DNA of 64,000 bases from Pantoea sp. A4 (GCF_000295955.2 NZ_ALXE01000021.1:62001-126000); one strand, 5' to 3'; counted from the first letter of the stretch, positions 26,885 to 38,101 are shown. A program made the numbers and translations. Notes: a model not told the origin generated them from the sequence alone.

Positions 26885-29467
26885 TCAACCTACAACCAGG
26901 TTAAGCAGTTTGCCCGGTACATAAATCACTTTACGGAGAGTGACACCATCGAGGTATTTCGCTACCAGGTGCTCCTGTGCAGCACGAGCCTGCACTTGTT
27001 CCTGAGTAGCATCAGCCGCAACGGTGATTTTTCCGCGTACTTTGCCGTTAACCTGAATCACAACCAGCACTGAATCTTCTACCATCGCAGCTTCGTCAGC
27101 GACTGGCCAGGTTGCATCATCAATGTTGCCTTCGCCACCCAACTCCTGCCACAGAACGTAGCTGGCATGTGGGGTAAACGGATACAGAATACGTACTACA
27201 GCGACCAGCGCTTCTTGCAACAGTGCGCGGTCTTGCTCGCTTTCCTGTGAAGCACGGGTCAGCTTATTCATCAGCTCCATAATCGCCGCGATAGCGGTGT
27301 TGAAGGTCTGACGACGACCAATATCATCATTCACTTTGGCGATGGTTTTGTGCAGATCGCGACGCAGTGCTTTCTGATCTTCATTCAGGCTAGCGATGTC
27401 CAGCGCAACGGTAGCGCCTTTTTCGGTGTGGTCATAAACCAGTTTCCACACACGCTTCAGGAAGCGGTTGGCACCTTCAACGCCAGACTCCTGCCATTCC
27501 AGCGTCATTTCTGCCGGAGAAGCAAACATCATGAACAGACGCACGGTATCGGCACCGTAACGCTCTACCATCAGCTGTGGATCGATGCCGTTGTTTTTCG
27601 ACTTCGACATTTTACTCATGCCAGCATAGACGACTTCGCGGCCTTCGTTATCCACGGCTTTAACAATACGGCCTTTGTCATCACGCTCGACGGTCACATC
27701 AACCGGAGATACCCAGTTACGCTCGCCGTTGGCACCGGTGTAGTAGAACGCATCGGCTAATACCATGCCCTGGCATAGCAGGCGCTTGGCAGGCTCATTC
27801 GAGTTAACCAGACCCGCATCACGCAGCAGCTTGTGATAGAAGCGGAAGTACATCAGGTGCATGATGGCGTGCTCAATGCCCCCGACATACTGATCGACTG
27901 GCAGCCAATAGTTCGCAGCGGCAGGATCCAGCATGCCTTCGTCATAGTTGGCACAGGTGTAGCGCGCGTAGTACCAGGAAGACTCCATGAAGGTGTCGAA
28001 GGTATCGGTTTCGCGCAGTGCAGGCTGGCCGTTAACGGTGATTTTTGCCCACTCAGGATCGGCTTTGATCGGGCTAGAAATCCCGTCCATTACCACGTCT
28101 TCTGGCAGAATAACCGGCAGCTGATCTTCTGGTGTTGGGATGACGGTGCCATCTTCCAGTGTCACCATTGGAATTGGTGCGCCCCAGTAACGTTGACGAG
28201 AGACGCCCCAGTCACGCAGACGGTAGTTAACTTTACGCTCACCGACGCCTTTGTCTGCCAGCGCCTGTGCAATGGCATTGAAGCCAGCCGCGTGGTCAAG
28301 ACCGTTGAACTCGCCAGAGTTGAACAGGGTGCCTTTTTCGGTCATGGCTGCCGCAGTCACGTCTGGTTCGCTACCGTCGAGGTTCAGGATCACCGGTTTA
28401 ATGGCGAGATCGTACTTAGTCGCAAATTCCCAGTCACGCTGATCGTGTGCCGGTACGGCCATCACGGCACCCGTGCCGTACTCCATCAGGACGAAGTTCG
28501 CGACCCAGATTGGCAGGTTTTCACCGGTCAGCGGGTGTACCGCAAACAGGCCGGTTGCCATGCCTTTCTTCTCCATGGTCGCCATGTCTGCTTCGGCAAC
28601 TTTGGTGGTGCTGCATTCGGCGATGAAGTCGGCCAGTGCTGGATTACCCGCAGCTGCCTGACGTGCCAGAGGGTGGCCAGCGGCTACTGCGAGGTAGGTA
28701 GCACCGATAAACGTGTCTGGGCGAGTGGTGTAAACCGTGACTTTCTCTGCGCTCTCAGCCACGTCAAAGGTAATTTCTACCCCTTCAGAACGGCCAATCC
28801 AGTTGCGCTGCATGGTTTTAACCTGCTCAGGCCAACCTTCCAGCGTATCGAGATCGTTGAGCAACTCTTCGGCATAAGCGGTGATTTTAACGAACCATTG
28901 TGGGATCTCTTTACGTTCCACTTTGGTATCACAACGCCAGCAGCAGCCGTCGATAACCTGTTCGTTGGCCAGCACGGTCAGATCGTGCGGGCACCAGTTA
29001 ACGGCAGAGGTTTTCTTATAAACCATGCCTTTTTCAAACAGCTTAGTGAAGAACCACTGCTCCCAGCGATAGTACTCGGGTTTACAGGTTGCCAGCTCGC
29101 GGCTCCAGTCGTAACCAAAGCCCAGCAGTTTCAGCTGGTTCTTCATGTATTCGATATTGTCGTAAGTCCATGGTGCTGGTGCAGTGTTGTTTTTTACCGC
29201 AGCCCCTTCAGCCGGCAGGCCGAAAGCATCCCAACCGATTGGCTGTAGGACATTTTTACCCAGCATACGCTGGTAGCGGGCAATCACATCACCGATGGTG
29301 TAGTTGCGCACGTGGCCCATATGTAGGCGGCCAGAAGGATAAGGCAGCATTGAGAGGCAGTAGTACTTCTCTTTACCTTCCTGCTCGGTGACTTTAAATG
29401 TCTCGTTTTCGTTCCAATGCTGTTGGACGCGGGATTCTATCTCTTCCGGGCGGTATTGCTCTTGCAT
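26885..29467 (-). CDS. leuS: Leucyl-tRNA synthetase
   Basis: An 860-residue class I synthetase, the E. coli length. HMGH ([12 protein letters not shown]), the CP1 editing domain (about 225-415), KMSKS ([10 protein letters not shown], near 620) and the C-terminal anticodon/tRNA domain are all present. It heads the leuS-lptE-holA-nadD operon and is divergent from ybeL. Confidence 0.98.
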   Translation of the reverse strand: MQEQYRPEEIESRVQQHWNENETFKVTEQEGKEKYYCLSMLPYPSGRLHMGHVRNYTIGDVIARYQRMLGKNVLQPIGWDAFGLPAEGAAVKNNTAPAPWTYDNIEYMKNQLKLLGFGYDWSRELATCKPEYYRWEQWFFTKLFEKGMVYKKTSAVNWCPHDLTVLANEQVIDGCCWRCDTKVERKEIPQWFVKITAYAEELLNDLDTLEGWPEQVKTMQRNWIGRSEGVEITFDVAESAEKVTVYTTRPDTFIGATYLAVAAGHPLARQAAAGNPALADFIAECSTTKVAEADMATMEKKGMATGLFAVHPLTGENLPIWVANFVLMEYGTGAVMAVPAHDQRDWEFATKYDLAIKPVILNLDGSEPDVTAAAMTEKGTLFNSGEFNGLDHAAGFNAIAQALADKGVGERKVNYRLRDWGVSRQRYWGAPIPMVTLEDGTVIPTPEDQLPVILPEDVVMDGISSPIKADPEWAKITVNGQPALRETDTFDTFMESSWYYARYTCANYDEGMLDPAAANYWLPVDQYVGGIEHAIMHLMYFRFYHKLLRDAGLVNSNEPAKRLLCQGMVLADAFYYTGANGERNWVSPVDVTVERDDKGRIVKAVDNEGREVVYAGMSKMSKSKNNGIDPQLMVERYGADTVRLFMMFASPAEMTLEWQESGVEGANRFLKRVWKLVYDHTEKGATVALDIASLNEDQKALRRDLHKTIAKVNDDIGRRQTFNTAIAAIMELMNKLTRASQESEQDRALLQEALVAVVRILYPFTPHASYVLWQELGGEGNIDDATWPVADEAAMVEDSVLVVIQVNGKVRGKITVAADATQEQVQARAAQEHLVAKYLDGVTLRKVIYVPGKLLNLVVG

Positions 29468-29655
29468 GGCTGCCTGTGGTCCTTAATGAGTATCGCAAAA
29501 CTTACGTTCAGATCCGCATAGCATACCCATTAGGCGGCATATCAACAACAGTTGAGACGGGTTGAATCTGGATTTCTCTGAGGGCTTTTTCTGCGGTGAG
29601 TTGTGTTGGAGCGACTAAACTAATAGCAGGTTAGCAGCGCAGAAAGGAGAATAAA

Positions 29656-30138
29656 ATGAATAAAGTGGCGCAGTCTTATCAGACCTCACTCTCGGTTCTG
29701 ACCGAGCAGTTACGTGCAGGCGATCGTGATATTGATGCCCTGATTGCACAGCGGCGCGAGAAGCTGTTAGCGGAAGGGGAGTTAAGCCCCGGCCAGATCG
29801 AACAGTTGCTCACGGCAGTGCGCCGCGATTTAGCCGAGTTTGCCCGAAGCTATGAAGAGAGTGAGCAGCCGCTGGGGGATTCCGTCTTCCTGCGGGTGAT
29901 TCGGCAAAGCCTGTGGAAAGAGCTGGCAGATATCACTGATAAAAGCCAGTTAGAGTGGCGCGAGGTGTTTCAGGATTTACAGCACCATGGGGTGTATCAG
30001 AGTGGTGAGGTGGTGGGACTGGGGAATCTGGTGTGTGAAAAGTGCGGTTTTACCCGTGCGATCTATACCCCGGAAACCCTGACGCGTTGCCCGGAGTGTG
30101 GGCACGATCAGTTTCAACGCCAGGCTTTTGAGCCCTAG
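29656..30138 (+). CDS. ybeL: YbeL, zinc-ribbon-containing protein
   Basis: A 160-residue protein with a helical N-terminal part (about 1-110, charged) and a C-terminal zinc ribbon (CEKCGF...TRCPECGH). It matches the YbeL/DUF1451 family by layout. The role is not known. AAAGGAG precedes the ATG. It is divergent from leuS and converges on gltL. Confidence 0.9.
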   Translation: MNKVAQSYQTSLSVLTEQLRAGDRDIDALIAQRREKLLAEGELSPGQIEQLLTAVRRDLAEFARSYEESEQPLGDSVFLRVIRQSLWKELADITDKSQLEWREVFQDLQHHGVYQSGEVVGLGNLVCEKCGFTRAIYTPETLTRCPECGHDQFQRQAFEP

Positions 30139-30151
30139 TTATCCGTGAGAG

Positions 30152-30181
30152 AAACAGCAGGGCACATAGCCCTGCTGTTTT
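30152..30181. terminator. Bidirectional terminator between ybeL and gltL
   Basis: AAACAGCAGGG (30152-30162) pairs with CCCTGCTGTTT (30170-30180), with a 7-nt loop. T-runs are short on both sides. It lies between convergent stops. Confidence 0.85.
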
Positions 30182-30185
30182 CTGC

Positions 30186-30911
30186 TTAGTGCAGAATTTT
30201 CGCCAGGAAGTCACGGGCGCGCGGTGACTGTGGATTATTAAAGAAGTCGTCTTTCGCCCGATCCTCAATAATTTTCCCTTCATCCATGAAAATCACCCGA
30301 TTTGCCACTTTGCGGGCAAAGCCCATTTCATGGGTCACGACCATCATCGTCATACCTTCATTCGCCAGCTCGACCATGACGTCCAGCACTTCATTGATCA
30401 TCTCTGGGTCGAGTGCCGAGGTTGGCTCATCGAACAGTATCGCGATCGGGTCCATACAGAGTGCGCGTGCAATGGCAACACGCTGCTGTTGCCCGCCAGA
30501 AAGCTGACCAGGGAACTTGTGCGCATGCGCAGAAAGCCCCACGCGATCCAGCAATTTCAGCCCTTTCTCACGCGCAGCGGCTTTATCTCGCTTCAGCACT
30601 TTAACCTGGGCCAGCGTCAGATTGTCGACGATGCTCAGATGGGGAAACAGTTCGAAGTGCTGGAACACCATGCCCACTCTGCTGCGCAGTTTCGCCAGAT
30701 TGGTTTTCTTATCCGTGATGGCGGTGCCGTCAACGGTGATGACACCTTCTTGCACCGGCTCAAGGCCATTGACGGTTTTAATCAGGGTGGACTTACCCGA
30801 GCCGGATGGACCACACACCACGACGACTTCACCTTTTTTCACTTCGGTTGTGCAGTCAGTCAGCACCTGAAATTGACCATACCACTTTGAAACGTTTTTC
30901 AGGTTAATCAT
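30186..30911 (-). CDS. gltL: Glutamate/aspartate ABC transporter ATP-binding protein
   Basis: A 241-residue ATPase with Walker A GPSGSGKST, signature LSGGQQQRVAIARA and Walker B ILFDEPTSALDPE. It powers GltJK. It is the last gene of gltIJKL and abuts gltK with no gap. Confidence 0.96.
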   Translation of the reverse strand: MINLKNVSKWYGQFQVLTDCTTEVKKGEVVVVCGPSGSGKSTLIKTVNGLEPVQEGVITVDGTAITDKKTNLAKLRSRVGMVFQHFELFPHLSIVDNLTLAQVKVLKRDKAAAREKGLKLLDRVGLSAHAHKFPGQLSGGQQQRVAIARALCMDPIAILFDEPTSALDPEMINEVLDVMVELANEGMTMMVVTHEMGFARKVANRVIFMDEGKIIEDRAKDDFFNNPQSPRARDFLAKILH

Positions 30912-31589
30912 TTAAACGGTCCTCTTTCTTTTTAGATAGCCGACTAACAGCGAAGCACTCAGACTGATAACAAAATAGACCAGTCCGGCAAACAGAATCA
31001 TTTCTACCTGGGTGCCGTCACGGTCCCCAATGGTGGACGCGGTGCGGAAGAAATCCGCCAGGCTCAGGACGTAGACCAGTGACGTATCCTGGAACAGGAC
31101 GATGCCTTGCGTCAGTAACAGTGGCACCATTGCGCGGAAGGCCTGCGGCAGAATCACATAGCGCATGGATTGCCATGACGTCATGCCAAGCGCCAGCGCC
31201 GCACCGGACTGGCCGCGTGCGATACTTTTGATCCCGGCGCGAATAATCTCTGAGTAGTAGGCGGCTTCAAACAGCGAAAACGCCACCATGGCCGAGATCA
31301 GACGAATATCGGTTTTTGGTGAGAGCCCCAGCACCTGTTGTAAGAAGCTCGGGACCACGAGGTAAAACCACAGCAGCACCATCACCAAAGGCACAGAGCG
31401 GAACAGGTTGACGTAAAGCTTGGCGAACCAGCTGATGGGCTTAAAGCTGGAAAGCCGCATCATCGCGAGGAGAGTGCCCCAGACGATACCAAACACCACG
31501 GCCACCAGGGTGATTTTCAACGTCACCACCAGGCCATTCATGAGATAGGGCAGGCTGGGAGGAATCGAACTCCAGTCAAACTCGTACAT
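30912..31589 (-). CDS. gltK: Glutamate/aspartate ABC transporter permease GltK
   Basis: A 225-residue inner-membrane permease with five hydrophobic segments and the HisM-type EAA loop ([25 protein letters not shown]). Its ATG overlaps the gltJ stop by one base. It forms the heterodimeric channel with GltJ. Confidence 0.95.
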   Translation of the reverse strand: MYEFDWSSIPPSLPYLMNGLVVTLKITLVAVVFGIVWGTLLAMMRLSSFKPISWFAKLYVNLFRSVPLVMVLLWFYLVVPSFLQQVLGLSPKTDIRLISAMVAFSLFEAAYYSEIIRAGIKSIARGQSGAALALGMTSWQSMRYVILPQAFRAMVPLLLTQGIVLFQDTSLVYVLSLADFFRTASTIGDRDGTQVEMILFAGLVYFVISLSASLLVGYLKRKRTV

Positions 31590-32329
31590 TATTTTCCTCC
31601 CATGCTGCCAGGCAGGCGCAGTTTGCGCTCAACCAGGCTCATGATCAGCATGATCACCAGGTTAATCGCGACGTACGCCAGCGTAATGGCGGTAAACGAT
31701 TCATACGCGTGCGCAGAATAATCCAGCAGTTTATTGGCCTGCGCAGCCATATCGACCAGACCGATGGTGGATGCGATGGCCGAGTTCTTCACCAGGTTCA
31801 GCATTTCAGAGGTCATCGGCGGTACAATCACGCGATAAGCATTCGGTAGCAGCACATAGCGATAAGTCTGCGGCAGCGTCAGACCGACGGCGAGACCGGC
31901 ATTTTTCTGCCCACGGGGCAGTGACTGGATCCCGGCGCGGACCTGTTCACAGACGCGAGCGCTGGTAAACAGCCCAAGGCAGATAACCGAAGAGATAAAG
32001 AACTGAATATTGGGGTCCAGCTCGGATTTAAACCACATGCCGAGATCCTGACCGACCAGTTCCGGTGCCACCAGATACCAGAAGAAGAACTGCACAATCA
32101 GTGGGATGTTACGAAACAGTTCGACATAGCAGGTGCCGATCGCCGCTAAAAAGCGGTTCGGTACGGTGCGCAGAATGCCGAAAAATGAACCAACGAAAAA
32201 GGCGATAATCCAGGCGCAACAGGAAACCGCAACGGTGACCTGAAATCCGGACCACAACCAGCCGAGGTAAGTGGTGTTGCCGAACGGGGCCTGCTGCAAA
32301 AATATGCCCCAGTTCCAGTCGATACCCAT
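31589..32329 (-). CDS. gltJ: Glutamate/aspartate ABC transporter permease GltJ
   Basis: A 246-residue permease beginning [18 protein letters not shown], as in E. coli. The long frame up to 32479 is not coding: it spans the intercistronic terminator. The EAA loop ([21 protein letters not shown]) is conserved. GGAGTTCACT precedes the ATG. Confidence 0.95.
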   Translation of the reverse strand: MGIDWNWGIFLQQAPFGNTTYLGWLWSGFQVTVAVSCCAWIIAFFVGSFFGILRTVPNRFLAAIGTCYVELFRNIPLIVQFFFWYLVAPELVGQDLGMWFKSELDPNIQFFISSVICLGLFTSARVCEQVRAGIQSLPRGQKNAGLAVGLTLPQTYRYVLLPNAYRVIVPPMTSEMLNLVKNSAIASTIGLVDMAAQANKLLDYSAHAYESFTAITLAYVAINLVIMLIMSLVERKLRLPGSMGGK

Positions 32330-32342
32330 AGTGAACTCCGGT

Positions 32343-32367
32343 AAAAAAAGGGTAGCAGCGCTACCCT
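32343..32367 (-). terminator. Intercistronic terminator upstream of gltJ
   Basis: On the - strand AGGGTAGC, loop GCT, GCTACCCT and a run of seven T, 14 nt before the gltJ start. It should cut gltJKL expression relative to gltI. Confidence 0.9.
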
Positions 32368-32484
32368 GAAGATTGATGAATGGCATCTTGCGGTCTGCAT
32401 CAGGGGAACGACCTGTGCAGTTGTCTGTCCGTGCCGTGTTTTCAGCAATCACGTGGGCGGTAAACACCGCCCGTGTCATCGTTA
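32343..32484 (-). ncRNA. Probable SroC-type sRNA from the gltI-gltJ intercistronic region
   Basis: The 155-nt gap between gltI and gltJ ends, on the - strand, in a Rho-independent terminator (stem AGGGTAGC/GCTACCCT, 32349-32367, then seven T). In E. coli and Salmonella the same place in gltIJKL gives SroC, a decay product of the mRNA that sponges the GcvB sRNA. Identity here rests on position and terminator; I could not align the body to SroC. The 5' end is undefined and may lie inside gltI. Confidence 0.55.
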
Positions 32485-33414
32485 TTAGTTTAGTGCTTTA
32501 TCGTTCGGTGATTTGAACAGTGCCTTCATGTCGTCAGACATGTCGAAATTCAGGTTAACGTTTTTCGGTGGCGTTGGGTTTTTGAACCATTTATCAAACC
32601 ACTTCTCCGCTTCACCCGAGGTTTGCGCCTGAGCAATGGTGTCATCCATCAGCGTTTTGAAAGCAGGATCGTTTTTACGCAGCATACAGCCGTAAGCTTC
32701 TTTTGACTGAGGTGTGCCGAGAATTTCCCAGTCTGCAGGTTTTTTCGCTTTCGCGCGTTCACCCGCCAGTAATGCATCGTCCATCATAAAGGCCACCGCA
32801 CGGCCGGTTTCCAGCGTACGGAAGGAGTCACCGTGATCTTTAGCGCTGATGATGCGCATCCCCATTTTCTTCTCATCGTTCATTTTGTTGAGCAGAATTT
32901 CTGAGGTGGTGCCCGAGGTGACCACAACGGTTTTGCCCTTCAGGTCATCAAAGTCCTTGATCGGACCGCCTTTCTTCACCAGTAAGCGGGTGCCGACGAC
33001 AAAAATGGTATCGGAGAAGGCCGCCTGCTTTTGACGCTCAAGGTTATTGGTGGTGGAACCACACTCAAAATCGTAGGTGCCGTTTTGCAGCAGCGGGATA
33101 CGGTTCTGTGAGGTAATTGGAATGAACTTCACCTGCAAGTCAGGTTTATTGAGCTTTTTCTTGATCGCATCAACGATAGCGTTGGAGTAGTCCTGCGAAT
33201 AGCCGACGACTTTTTGAGCGTTATCGTAATAAGAGAACGGTACAGACGATTCACGGTGCCCTACGACAATCACGCCGTTTTTGCTGATTTTGTCCAGCGT
33301 CGCAGTTTGTGCGGCGTCTGCGGGGGCAGCAGTGGTTGGTGCGTCTTCTGCGTGTGCCAGTCCAGATGCCAGTCCGGCCAGTGCGAGGCACAGGCCAAGT
33401 TTCCGTAATTTCAT
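32485..33414 (-). CDS. gltI: Glutamate/aspartate periplasmic binding protein
   Basis: A 309-residue solute-binding protein with signal peptide MKLRKLGLCLALAGLASGLAHA. The binding fold motifs include GVIVVGHRESSVPFSY and DFECGSTTNNLERQK. It has a slightly longer Ala/Thr-rich N-terminus after the signal than E. coli GltI. GAAAGGAG lies before the ATG. Expression is probably nitrogen-controlled through the sigma-54 promoter upstream. Confidence 0.96.
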   Translation of the reverse strand: MKLRKLGLCLALAGLASGLAHAEDAPTTAAPADAAQTATLDKISKNGVIVVGHRESSVPFSYYDNAQKVVGYSQDYSNAIVDAIKKKLNKPDLQVKFIPITSQNRIPLLQNGTYDFECGSTTNNLERQKQAAFSDTIFVVGTRLLVKKGGPIKDFDDLKGKTVVVTSGTTSEILLNKMNDEKKMGMRIISAKDHGDSFRTLETGRAVAFMMDDALLAGERAKAKKPADWEILGTPQSKEAYGCMLRKNDPAFKTLMDDTIAQAQTSGEAEKWFDKWFKNPTPPKNVNLNFDMSDDMKALFKSPNDKALN

Positions 33415-33618
33415 CTGTCACTCCTTTCGGTTGTGATGCACAGGGGAAATGCTGTGCGGTGTGTGATGTTGTGGCAGTTATTGCTGCCTTTTTGCTTTAA
33501 TCCTGGCGCTTTCGCGCTGAGGTTATTTCATAACATAGCGGATTGTTAACACAATGAAACAAGGAACATTTTGTTTTTGCGGTGTAACTCGCACCATCAA
33601 CGATCATTTTGCGAGGCG

Positions 33619-33635
33619 CGCGCTGTTTTGGTGCA
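33619..33635 (-). promoter_or_regulatory. NtrC-like binding site 1
   Basis: CGCGCTGTTTTGGTGCA agrees at about 13 of 17 positions with a strong glnA NtrC site as I recall it (TGCACTATATTGGTGCA). It lies downstream (about +78) of the predicted gltI start. Confidence 0.4.
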
Positions 33636-33641
33636 TTCACC

Positions 33642-33658
33642 TGCATTACCGCAGTGCA
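33642..33658 (-). promoter_or_regulatory. NtrC-like binding site 2
   Basis: TGCATTACCGCAGTGCA has both TGCA ends of the NtrC dyad and about 11 of 17 matches. Its centre is 23 bp from site 1. Confidence 0.35.
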
Positions 33659-33715
33659 TATCTACAGCGAGACAGGTAACCCGGCGTTATACAACTGAAA
33701 AACCCTGAAATAATT

Positions 33716-33731
33716 AGCAATCATCGTGCCA
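33716..33731 (-). promoter_or_regulatory. Sigma-54 promoter of gltIJKL
   Basis: On the - strand TGGCACGATGATTGCT matches the consensus TGGCAC-N5-TTGCW at every fixed position. E. coli gltIJKL is described as nitrogen-regulated. Predicted transcription start is near 33705. Confidence 0.75.
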
Positions 33732-33874
33732 GAAGTCATTTCGGGGGAGAGGATTTTGCTGTGAAGGCAGTTAAAGATCGGCAGAGTAGGGGAAAAACAG
33801 GCGAAAGCGTGGTGGGAAATGCAAAAGGAAGAGGAGAACGCTGGCGAAACCGCAGTTTCGCCAGCAGGGGGAGA

Positions 33875-35398
33875 TTAACGTTGGCGGCGTAACAGCGCCA
33901 CGGCAGCTGTCAGTAGCGTGAGTAGCCAAACTGGCCAGACGCCCAACCACGAATACGGTGTTTCACCGGTTGTTGGTGTTACCGTGGCGCTCAGTACGCC
34001 TTCGCTAAACTGTGGGATGATATCTTGCACATCGCCTTGCGGACCAATGACGGCGGTGACACCGTTATTGGTGGAGCGCAGCAGCGGTCTGCCCAGTTCC
34101 AGCGCCCGCATTTTTGCCATCTGCAAGTGCTGCCACGGGCCAATAGAGTGGCCAAACCAGGCGTCATTGGACATGGTCAACAGGAAATCCGTGTCCGGCT
34201 TGAAGTTAGCGCGAACCTGTTCTCCCAACACAATTTCATAGCAGATAGCGTCAGTCAGGTGATAACCCGCAGCCTGTAAAGCAGGTTGCTCATAGGCGCC
34301 CCGGCTGAAAGAGGACATAGGAAGATCAAAGAACGGTGCTAATGGACGCAGTAGCGTCTCAAGTGGGACAAACTCTCCAAACGGCACCAGGTGGTTTTTC
34401 TGATAGCGGTTGTGGCTTTGATAGCTGTACGGCTGTTGATCGCCCAGCACAATGGCACTGTTGTAATCATGATAGCGATTCTGTTGCAGGCGCGAATCAA
34501 CGATGCCGGTAATCAGTGTGCTTCCTCGTTCACGCAGGGCGTGATCCATCTCCTGCAGGAAGGGCTGCTGATTGCTTTCCAGATCGGTAATGGCTGACTC
34601 AGGCCAGATAATGATCTTCGCTTTGCCCACTTCCGGGCGCGTGAGGTTGGTATAGGTGCGCAGGGTGCGCAACAGCTGCTGCGGGTCCCATTTCATCGAC
34701 TGTGCAATGTTACCTTGCACCATGGCGATAGGGACGGCGCGCGCTGGCTGTGGCTGATACCAGTGAACGTAGCGCAATGGCCATGGAAACAGCAGCAGTG
34801 CTAAAGCGACCAGCAGGCCTTTGACACTACGGTGCCAGGCGGCCCATACCAGGAGGCCTGCCACCATCATCAAAACGAATGTCAGCGTTTCTACGCCTGC
34901 CAGCGGAGCAATGCCTTTGAGTGGGCCATCAATCTGGCTGTAACCAAATTGCAGCCACGGGAAGCCAGTGAGGATCCAGCTTCGCAGAAATTCGGTCACC
35001 TGCCACAGGGCGGGTGCAGCCAGCGCCAGCCGCCACAGCGTGGCGCGCGGCCAGATGCGGTTCAGCAAGGCACTGAACAACATCGGATAGAGCGACAGAT
35101 AAGCCGCCAGCAGCACCACAAGGAAGATATTTACCGGGCCGGGCATGCCACCAAAGGTGGCAATACTGACATATACCCAGTTCACACCGCTGCCAAACAG
35201 CCCCATGCCCCAGACGAAACCAATGGCAGTTGCCTGTGGCGTGGTGCGGTTAAGGGTCAGGAGTTGTAAGCCGGCGAGGGCAATCAATGCAGCCGGCCAG
35301 AAATCATAAGGTGAGAAAGCCAGGGTGCCAGCGGCACCCGTCAGTAGGGCCAGCAGCAGGCGAACGCGCTGCCGCTGAAAAAGTGAAACCAGAGCCAT
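33875..35398 (-). CDS. lnt: Apolipoprotein N-acyltransferase
   Basis: A 507-residue inner-membrane enzyme that adds the third acyl chain to lipoproteins. The N-terminal ~200 residues hold several membrane spans, and a periplasmic nitrilase-like domain follows. The triad is seen as Glu in IIWPESA, Lys in [11 protein letters not shown] and Cys in [10 protein letters not shown]. It ends in a last membrane helix. It starts 3 bp after corC. Confidence 0.96.
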   Translation of the reverse strand: MALVSLFQRQRVRLLLALLTGAAGTLAFSPYDFWPAALIALAGLQLLTLNRTTPQATAIGFVWGMGLFGSGVNWVYVSIATFGGMPGPVNIFLVVLLAAYLSLYPMLFSALLNRIWPRATLWRLALAAPALWQVTEFLRSWILTGFPWLQFGYSQIDGPLKGIAPLAGVETLTFVLMMVAGLLVWAAWHRSVKGLLVALALLLFPWPLRYVHWYQPQPARAVPIAMVQGNIAQSMKWDPQQLLRTLRTYTNLTRPEVGKAKIIIWPESAITDLESNQQPFLQEMDHALRERGSTLITGIVDSRLQQNRYHDYNSAIVLGDQQPYSYQSHNRYQKNHLVPFGEFVPLETLLRPLAPFFDLPMSSFSRGAYEQPALQAAGYHLTDAICYEIVLGEQVRANFKPDTDFLLTMSNDAWFGHSIGPWQHLQMAKMRALELGRPLLRSTNNGVTAVIGPQGDVQDIIPQFSEGVLSATVTPTTGETPYSWLGVWPVWLLTLLTAAVALLRRQR

Positions 35399-35401
35399 AA
35401 A

Positions 35402-36283
35402 TTATTCGTTATCCAGTTGGGGTAGCGTTGCGTTTTCAGGGATTTTGACATGAACCTGGATAATACGGCGACTATCTGACATCACGACTTTAAATTGGTA
35501 ACCATCAATGTCGATGCTTTCCCCACGCGCAGGCAAGTGGCCAAAGGCCTGCATCACCAGCCCACCAATGGTGTCGACTTCTTCATCGCTGAATTGGGTG
35601 CCAAACACCTCGTTGAAGTCTTCAATAGGCATCAAAGCCCGCACCGTGTAGGTATGACGATTGAGCTGACGCACATCACGATCGTCTTCATCGTCATATT
35701 CGTCTTCAATTTCACCGACAATCAGCTCAAGAATATCTTCAATGGTGACCAGTCCGGAAACGCCGCCGAACTCATCAATCACAATCGACATGTGGTAACG
35801 CTGCGAGCGGAACTCTTTCAGCATGCGGTCAACGCGCTTGCTTTCCGGCACCACCACTGCGGGGCGCAGGACTTTTTCGATACTGAACGGTTCAGACTCG
35901 CTGCTCATAAACGGCAGCAGATCTTTGGCCATCAGGATGCCCTCTACGTGATCGCGATCTTCACTGATGACCGGGAAACGAGAGTGGGCAGATTCGATGA
36001 TCACAGCCAGACACTCTTCGAGGTTCTGGTTGCGTTTTAATGTGACCATTTGTGAGCGAGGGATCATGATGTCGCGGACGCGCTGCTCGGCAATCTCCAT
36101 GACCCCTTCGAGCATGTCGCGGGTATCAGGATCAATCAGTTCTTTTTGCTCAGAATCGCGGATCAGTTCAAGCAGTTCATCGCGGTTTTGAGGTTCGCCG
36201 TGAAATAACTGGTTGAGAAGCAGTGAGAAAAATCCCTTTTTACTACTGGGTGCGTCGTTGTTTTGAGAATGGTCGTCGCTCAT
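35402..36283 (-). CDS. corC: CorC (YbeX), CBS-pair protein linked to Mg/Co efflux and ribosome maturation
   Basis: Soluble CBS-pair plus CorC/HlyC-type C-terminal domain, 293 residues. It begins [19 protein letters not shown] like E. coli; the frame upstream to 36346 has no similarity. CBS motifs include [12 protein letters not shown] and [20 protein letters not shown]. It is in an operon with lnt, ybeY and ybeZ. Confidence 0.95.
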   Translation of the reverse strand: MSDDHSQNNDAPSSKKGFFSLLLNQLFHGEPQNRDELLELIRDSEQKELIDPDTRDMLEGVMEIAEQRVRDIMIPRSQMVTLKRNQNLEECLAVIIESAHSRFPVISEDRDHVEGILMAKDLLPFMSSESEPFSIEKVLRPAVVVPESKRVDRMLKEFRSQRYHMSIVIDEFGGVSGLVTIEDILELIVGEIEDEYDDEDDRDVRQLNRHTYTVRALMPIEDFNEVFGTQFSDEEVDTIGGLVMQAFGHLPARGESIDIDGYQFKVVMSDSRRIIQVHVKIPENATLPQLDNE

Positions 36284-36367
36284 GGCGTTTTGGTTGTGTT
36301 CTCTCGTTAGCGTAATCAAAGTTGCTGGCGCACACTCAGCCAGCAACGTATCAGACTGACAGGGTTA

Positions 36368-36841
36368 TCAGTCTTCTTCTTTCTCGGAAATGTACGGATC
36401 GGGATAGCCGAGAGCAAGCATTATCTCGGTCTCGATCGACTCCATCTCTTCGGCTTCTTCATCTTCGATATGGTCATAGCCAAGCAGATGCAGCGTACCA
36501 TGTACCACCATGTGCGCCCAATGGGCCTCCACGGTTTTCTGCTGCTCCTGCGCTTCGGCTTCAACCACCTGGCGGCAGATGATCAGATCGCCCAGCAGGG
36601 GCAGCTCAATGCCTGGCGGTGCTTCAAACGGGAAAGAGAGCACGTTGGTTGGCTTATCTTTGCCGCGATAAGTCAGATTAAGCTCGTGGCTTTCTGCTTC
36701 ATCAACCAGGCGGATCGTGACTTCACTTTCCGGCTGGAAAGGGCTGACAGCGGCGGTGAGCCAGCGTAAAAAGTCAGCTTCCTCTGGCAGCCCCTGTGGA
36801 GATTCGCAGGCTATCTGCAGATCCAGAATTACTTCGCTCAT
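36368..36841 (-). CDS. ybeY: Endoribonuclease YbeY
   Basis: A 157-residue metal-dependent RNase acting in 16S rRNA 3' maturation and quality control. The zinc site [15 protein letters not shown] (HGxLHLxGYDH) is intact. Its start overlaps the ybeZ stop by 4 bp (ATGA type). Confidence 0.97.
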   Translation of the reverse strand: MSEVILDLQIACESPQGLPEEADFLRWLTAAVSPFQPESEVTIRLVDEAESHELNLTYRGKDKPTNVLSFPFEAPPGIELPLLGDLIICRQVVEAEAQEQQKTVEAHWAHMVVHGTLHLLGYDHIEDEEAEEMESIETEIMLALGYPDPYISEKEED

Positions 36842-37893
36842 GTGGGTTCCTGCGGGTGTGTGTTCAGTGCGGCCTGTTTACGTTCTTCGGCCAACTGGTC
36901 ACGGCGTTTTTGGTCCGCCGCTTCCCAGGCTTCATACGCGATAACGATGCGAGCCACCACCGGGTGACGCACAACATCTTCGCTGTGGAAAAAGTTAAAG
37001 CTAATTTCGTCGACGTTACTCAGGACTTCAATTGCATGGCGCAGACCGGACTTCAGGTTGCGTGGCAAATCGATTTGGGTCACGTCGCCGGTGATCACCG
37101 CTTTGGAGTTAAAACCAATACGCGTCAGGAACATCTTCATCTGTTCGATGGTGGTGTTCTGGCTTTCATCAAGAATGATGAAAGCATCATTCAAGGTGCG
37201 GCCACGCATGTAGGCCAAAGGTGCCACTTCAATCACGTTGCGCTCAATCAGCTTCTCTACGCGCTCAAAACCGAGCATTTCAAATAAAGCGTCATACAGC
37301 GGGCGCAGGTAGGGATCGACCTTCTGGCTCAAATCCCCTGGCAGGAAGCCCAGTTTTTCACCGGCTTCGACCGCCGGGCGAGTTAACAGGATACGGCGAA
37401 TCTCCTGGCGCTCCAGCGCGTCAACCGCCGCGGCTACGGCCAGGTAGGTTTTACCGGTACCGGCTGGGCCAACGCCAAAGGTGATGTCGTGATCGAGGAT
37501 ATTGGCCACGTACTGCGCCTGGTTTGGCGTGCGTGGCTTAATGACACCGCGTTTGGTCTTGATGTTGACCGCTTTACCGAACTCCGGCACGCTTTCCGCC
37601 GTCTGTTCCAGCACGCGACTCTCTTTGATGGCCAGATGAATCTGCTCGGGATCGATATCCGGGATATGACCACGCACCGGCGCGGTATCCACGTATAACG
37701 TCCGCAGAATATCCGCAGCCGCATTGACGCTCAGCGGGCGACCAACCAGCTTGAACAGGTTATCGCGACGATTGATTTCGATGCCAAGGCGACGTTCCAG
37801 CTGCTTCACATTGTCATCAAACGGTCCGCACAGGCTTAGCAGCCGATGGTTATCGGCTGGTTCAAGGGCGATTTCACGCGTTTCGATATTCAA
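36838..37893 (-). CDS. ybeZ: YbeZ, PhoH-like ATPase
   Basis: Cytoplasmic P-loop ATPase partnering YbeY. Walker [12 protein letters not shown] and the Walker B-like [10 protein letters not shown] are clear. A TTG at 37893, with AAAGGA 5 nt upstream, matches the MNI(E/D)TREI start of E. coli YbeZ and gives 351 residues; GTG 37911 would add six. The gene is separated from miaB by 208 bp and a terminator. Confidence 0.94.
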   Translation of the reverse strand: MNIETREIALEPADNHRLLSLCGPFDDNVKQLERRLGIEINRRDNLFKLVGRPLSVNAAADILRTLYVDTAPVRGHIPDIDPEQIHLAIKESRVLEQTAESVPEFGKAVNIKTKRGVIKPRTPNQAQYVANILDHDITFGVGPAGTGKTYLAVAAAVDALERQEIRRILLTRPAVEAGEKLGFLPGDLSQKVDPYLRPLYDALFEMLGFERVEKLIERNVIEVAPLAYMRGRTLNDAFIILDESQNTTIEQMKMFLTRIGFNSKAVITGDVTQIDLPRNLKSGLRHAIEVLSNVDEISFNFFHSEDVVRHPVVARIVIAYEAWEAADQKRRDQLAEERKQAALNTHPQEPT

Positions 37894-37925
37894 ACGAATC
37901 CTTTGGGTCACTCAGGGCCAGTTGA

Positions 37926-37963
37926 AAAAGTATCAGACGCCGTTTCCGTTACAGAACGGCGTC
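37926..37963 (-). terminator. miaB terminator
   Basis: The 9-bp stem GACGCCGTT (37936-37944)/AACGGCGTC (37955-37963) is followed on the - strand, five bases later, by TTTTT. It lies in the miaB-ybeZ gap. Confidence 0.65.
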
Positions 37964-38101
37964 GCTGCGAAAGTATTTATGTGGCAAAGCACAGGCGCAA
38001 GCCTCAAACAGCATATTTGGGCGGCGTTGTGGGAATGCAAGTGCAACGGCGGTAAAACGGCAACAGCACCTGTGCGCTGTCACCAGAAATACGCAGAGGT
38101 T

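Larger units (their letters stand above)
33415..33874. other. 460-bp regulatory region upstream of gltI
   Basis: No gene is seen. It holds a sigma-54 promoter reading toward gltI and two NtrC-like dyads (listed separately). The leader from the predicted start to gltI is about 290 nt. Confidence 0.7.

Noticed and set aside
27833-29248. 471-codon open frame opposite leuS
   Set aside because: It lies fully antisense to the well-conserved leuS gene and has composition typical of a shadow frame.
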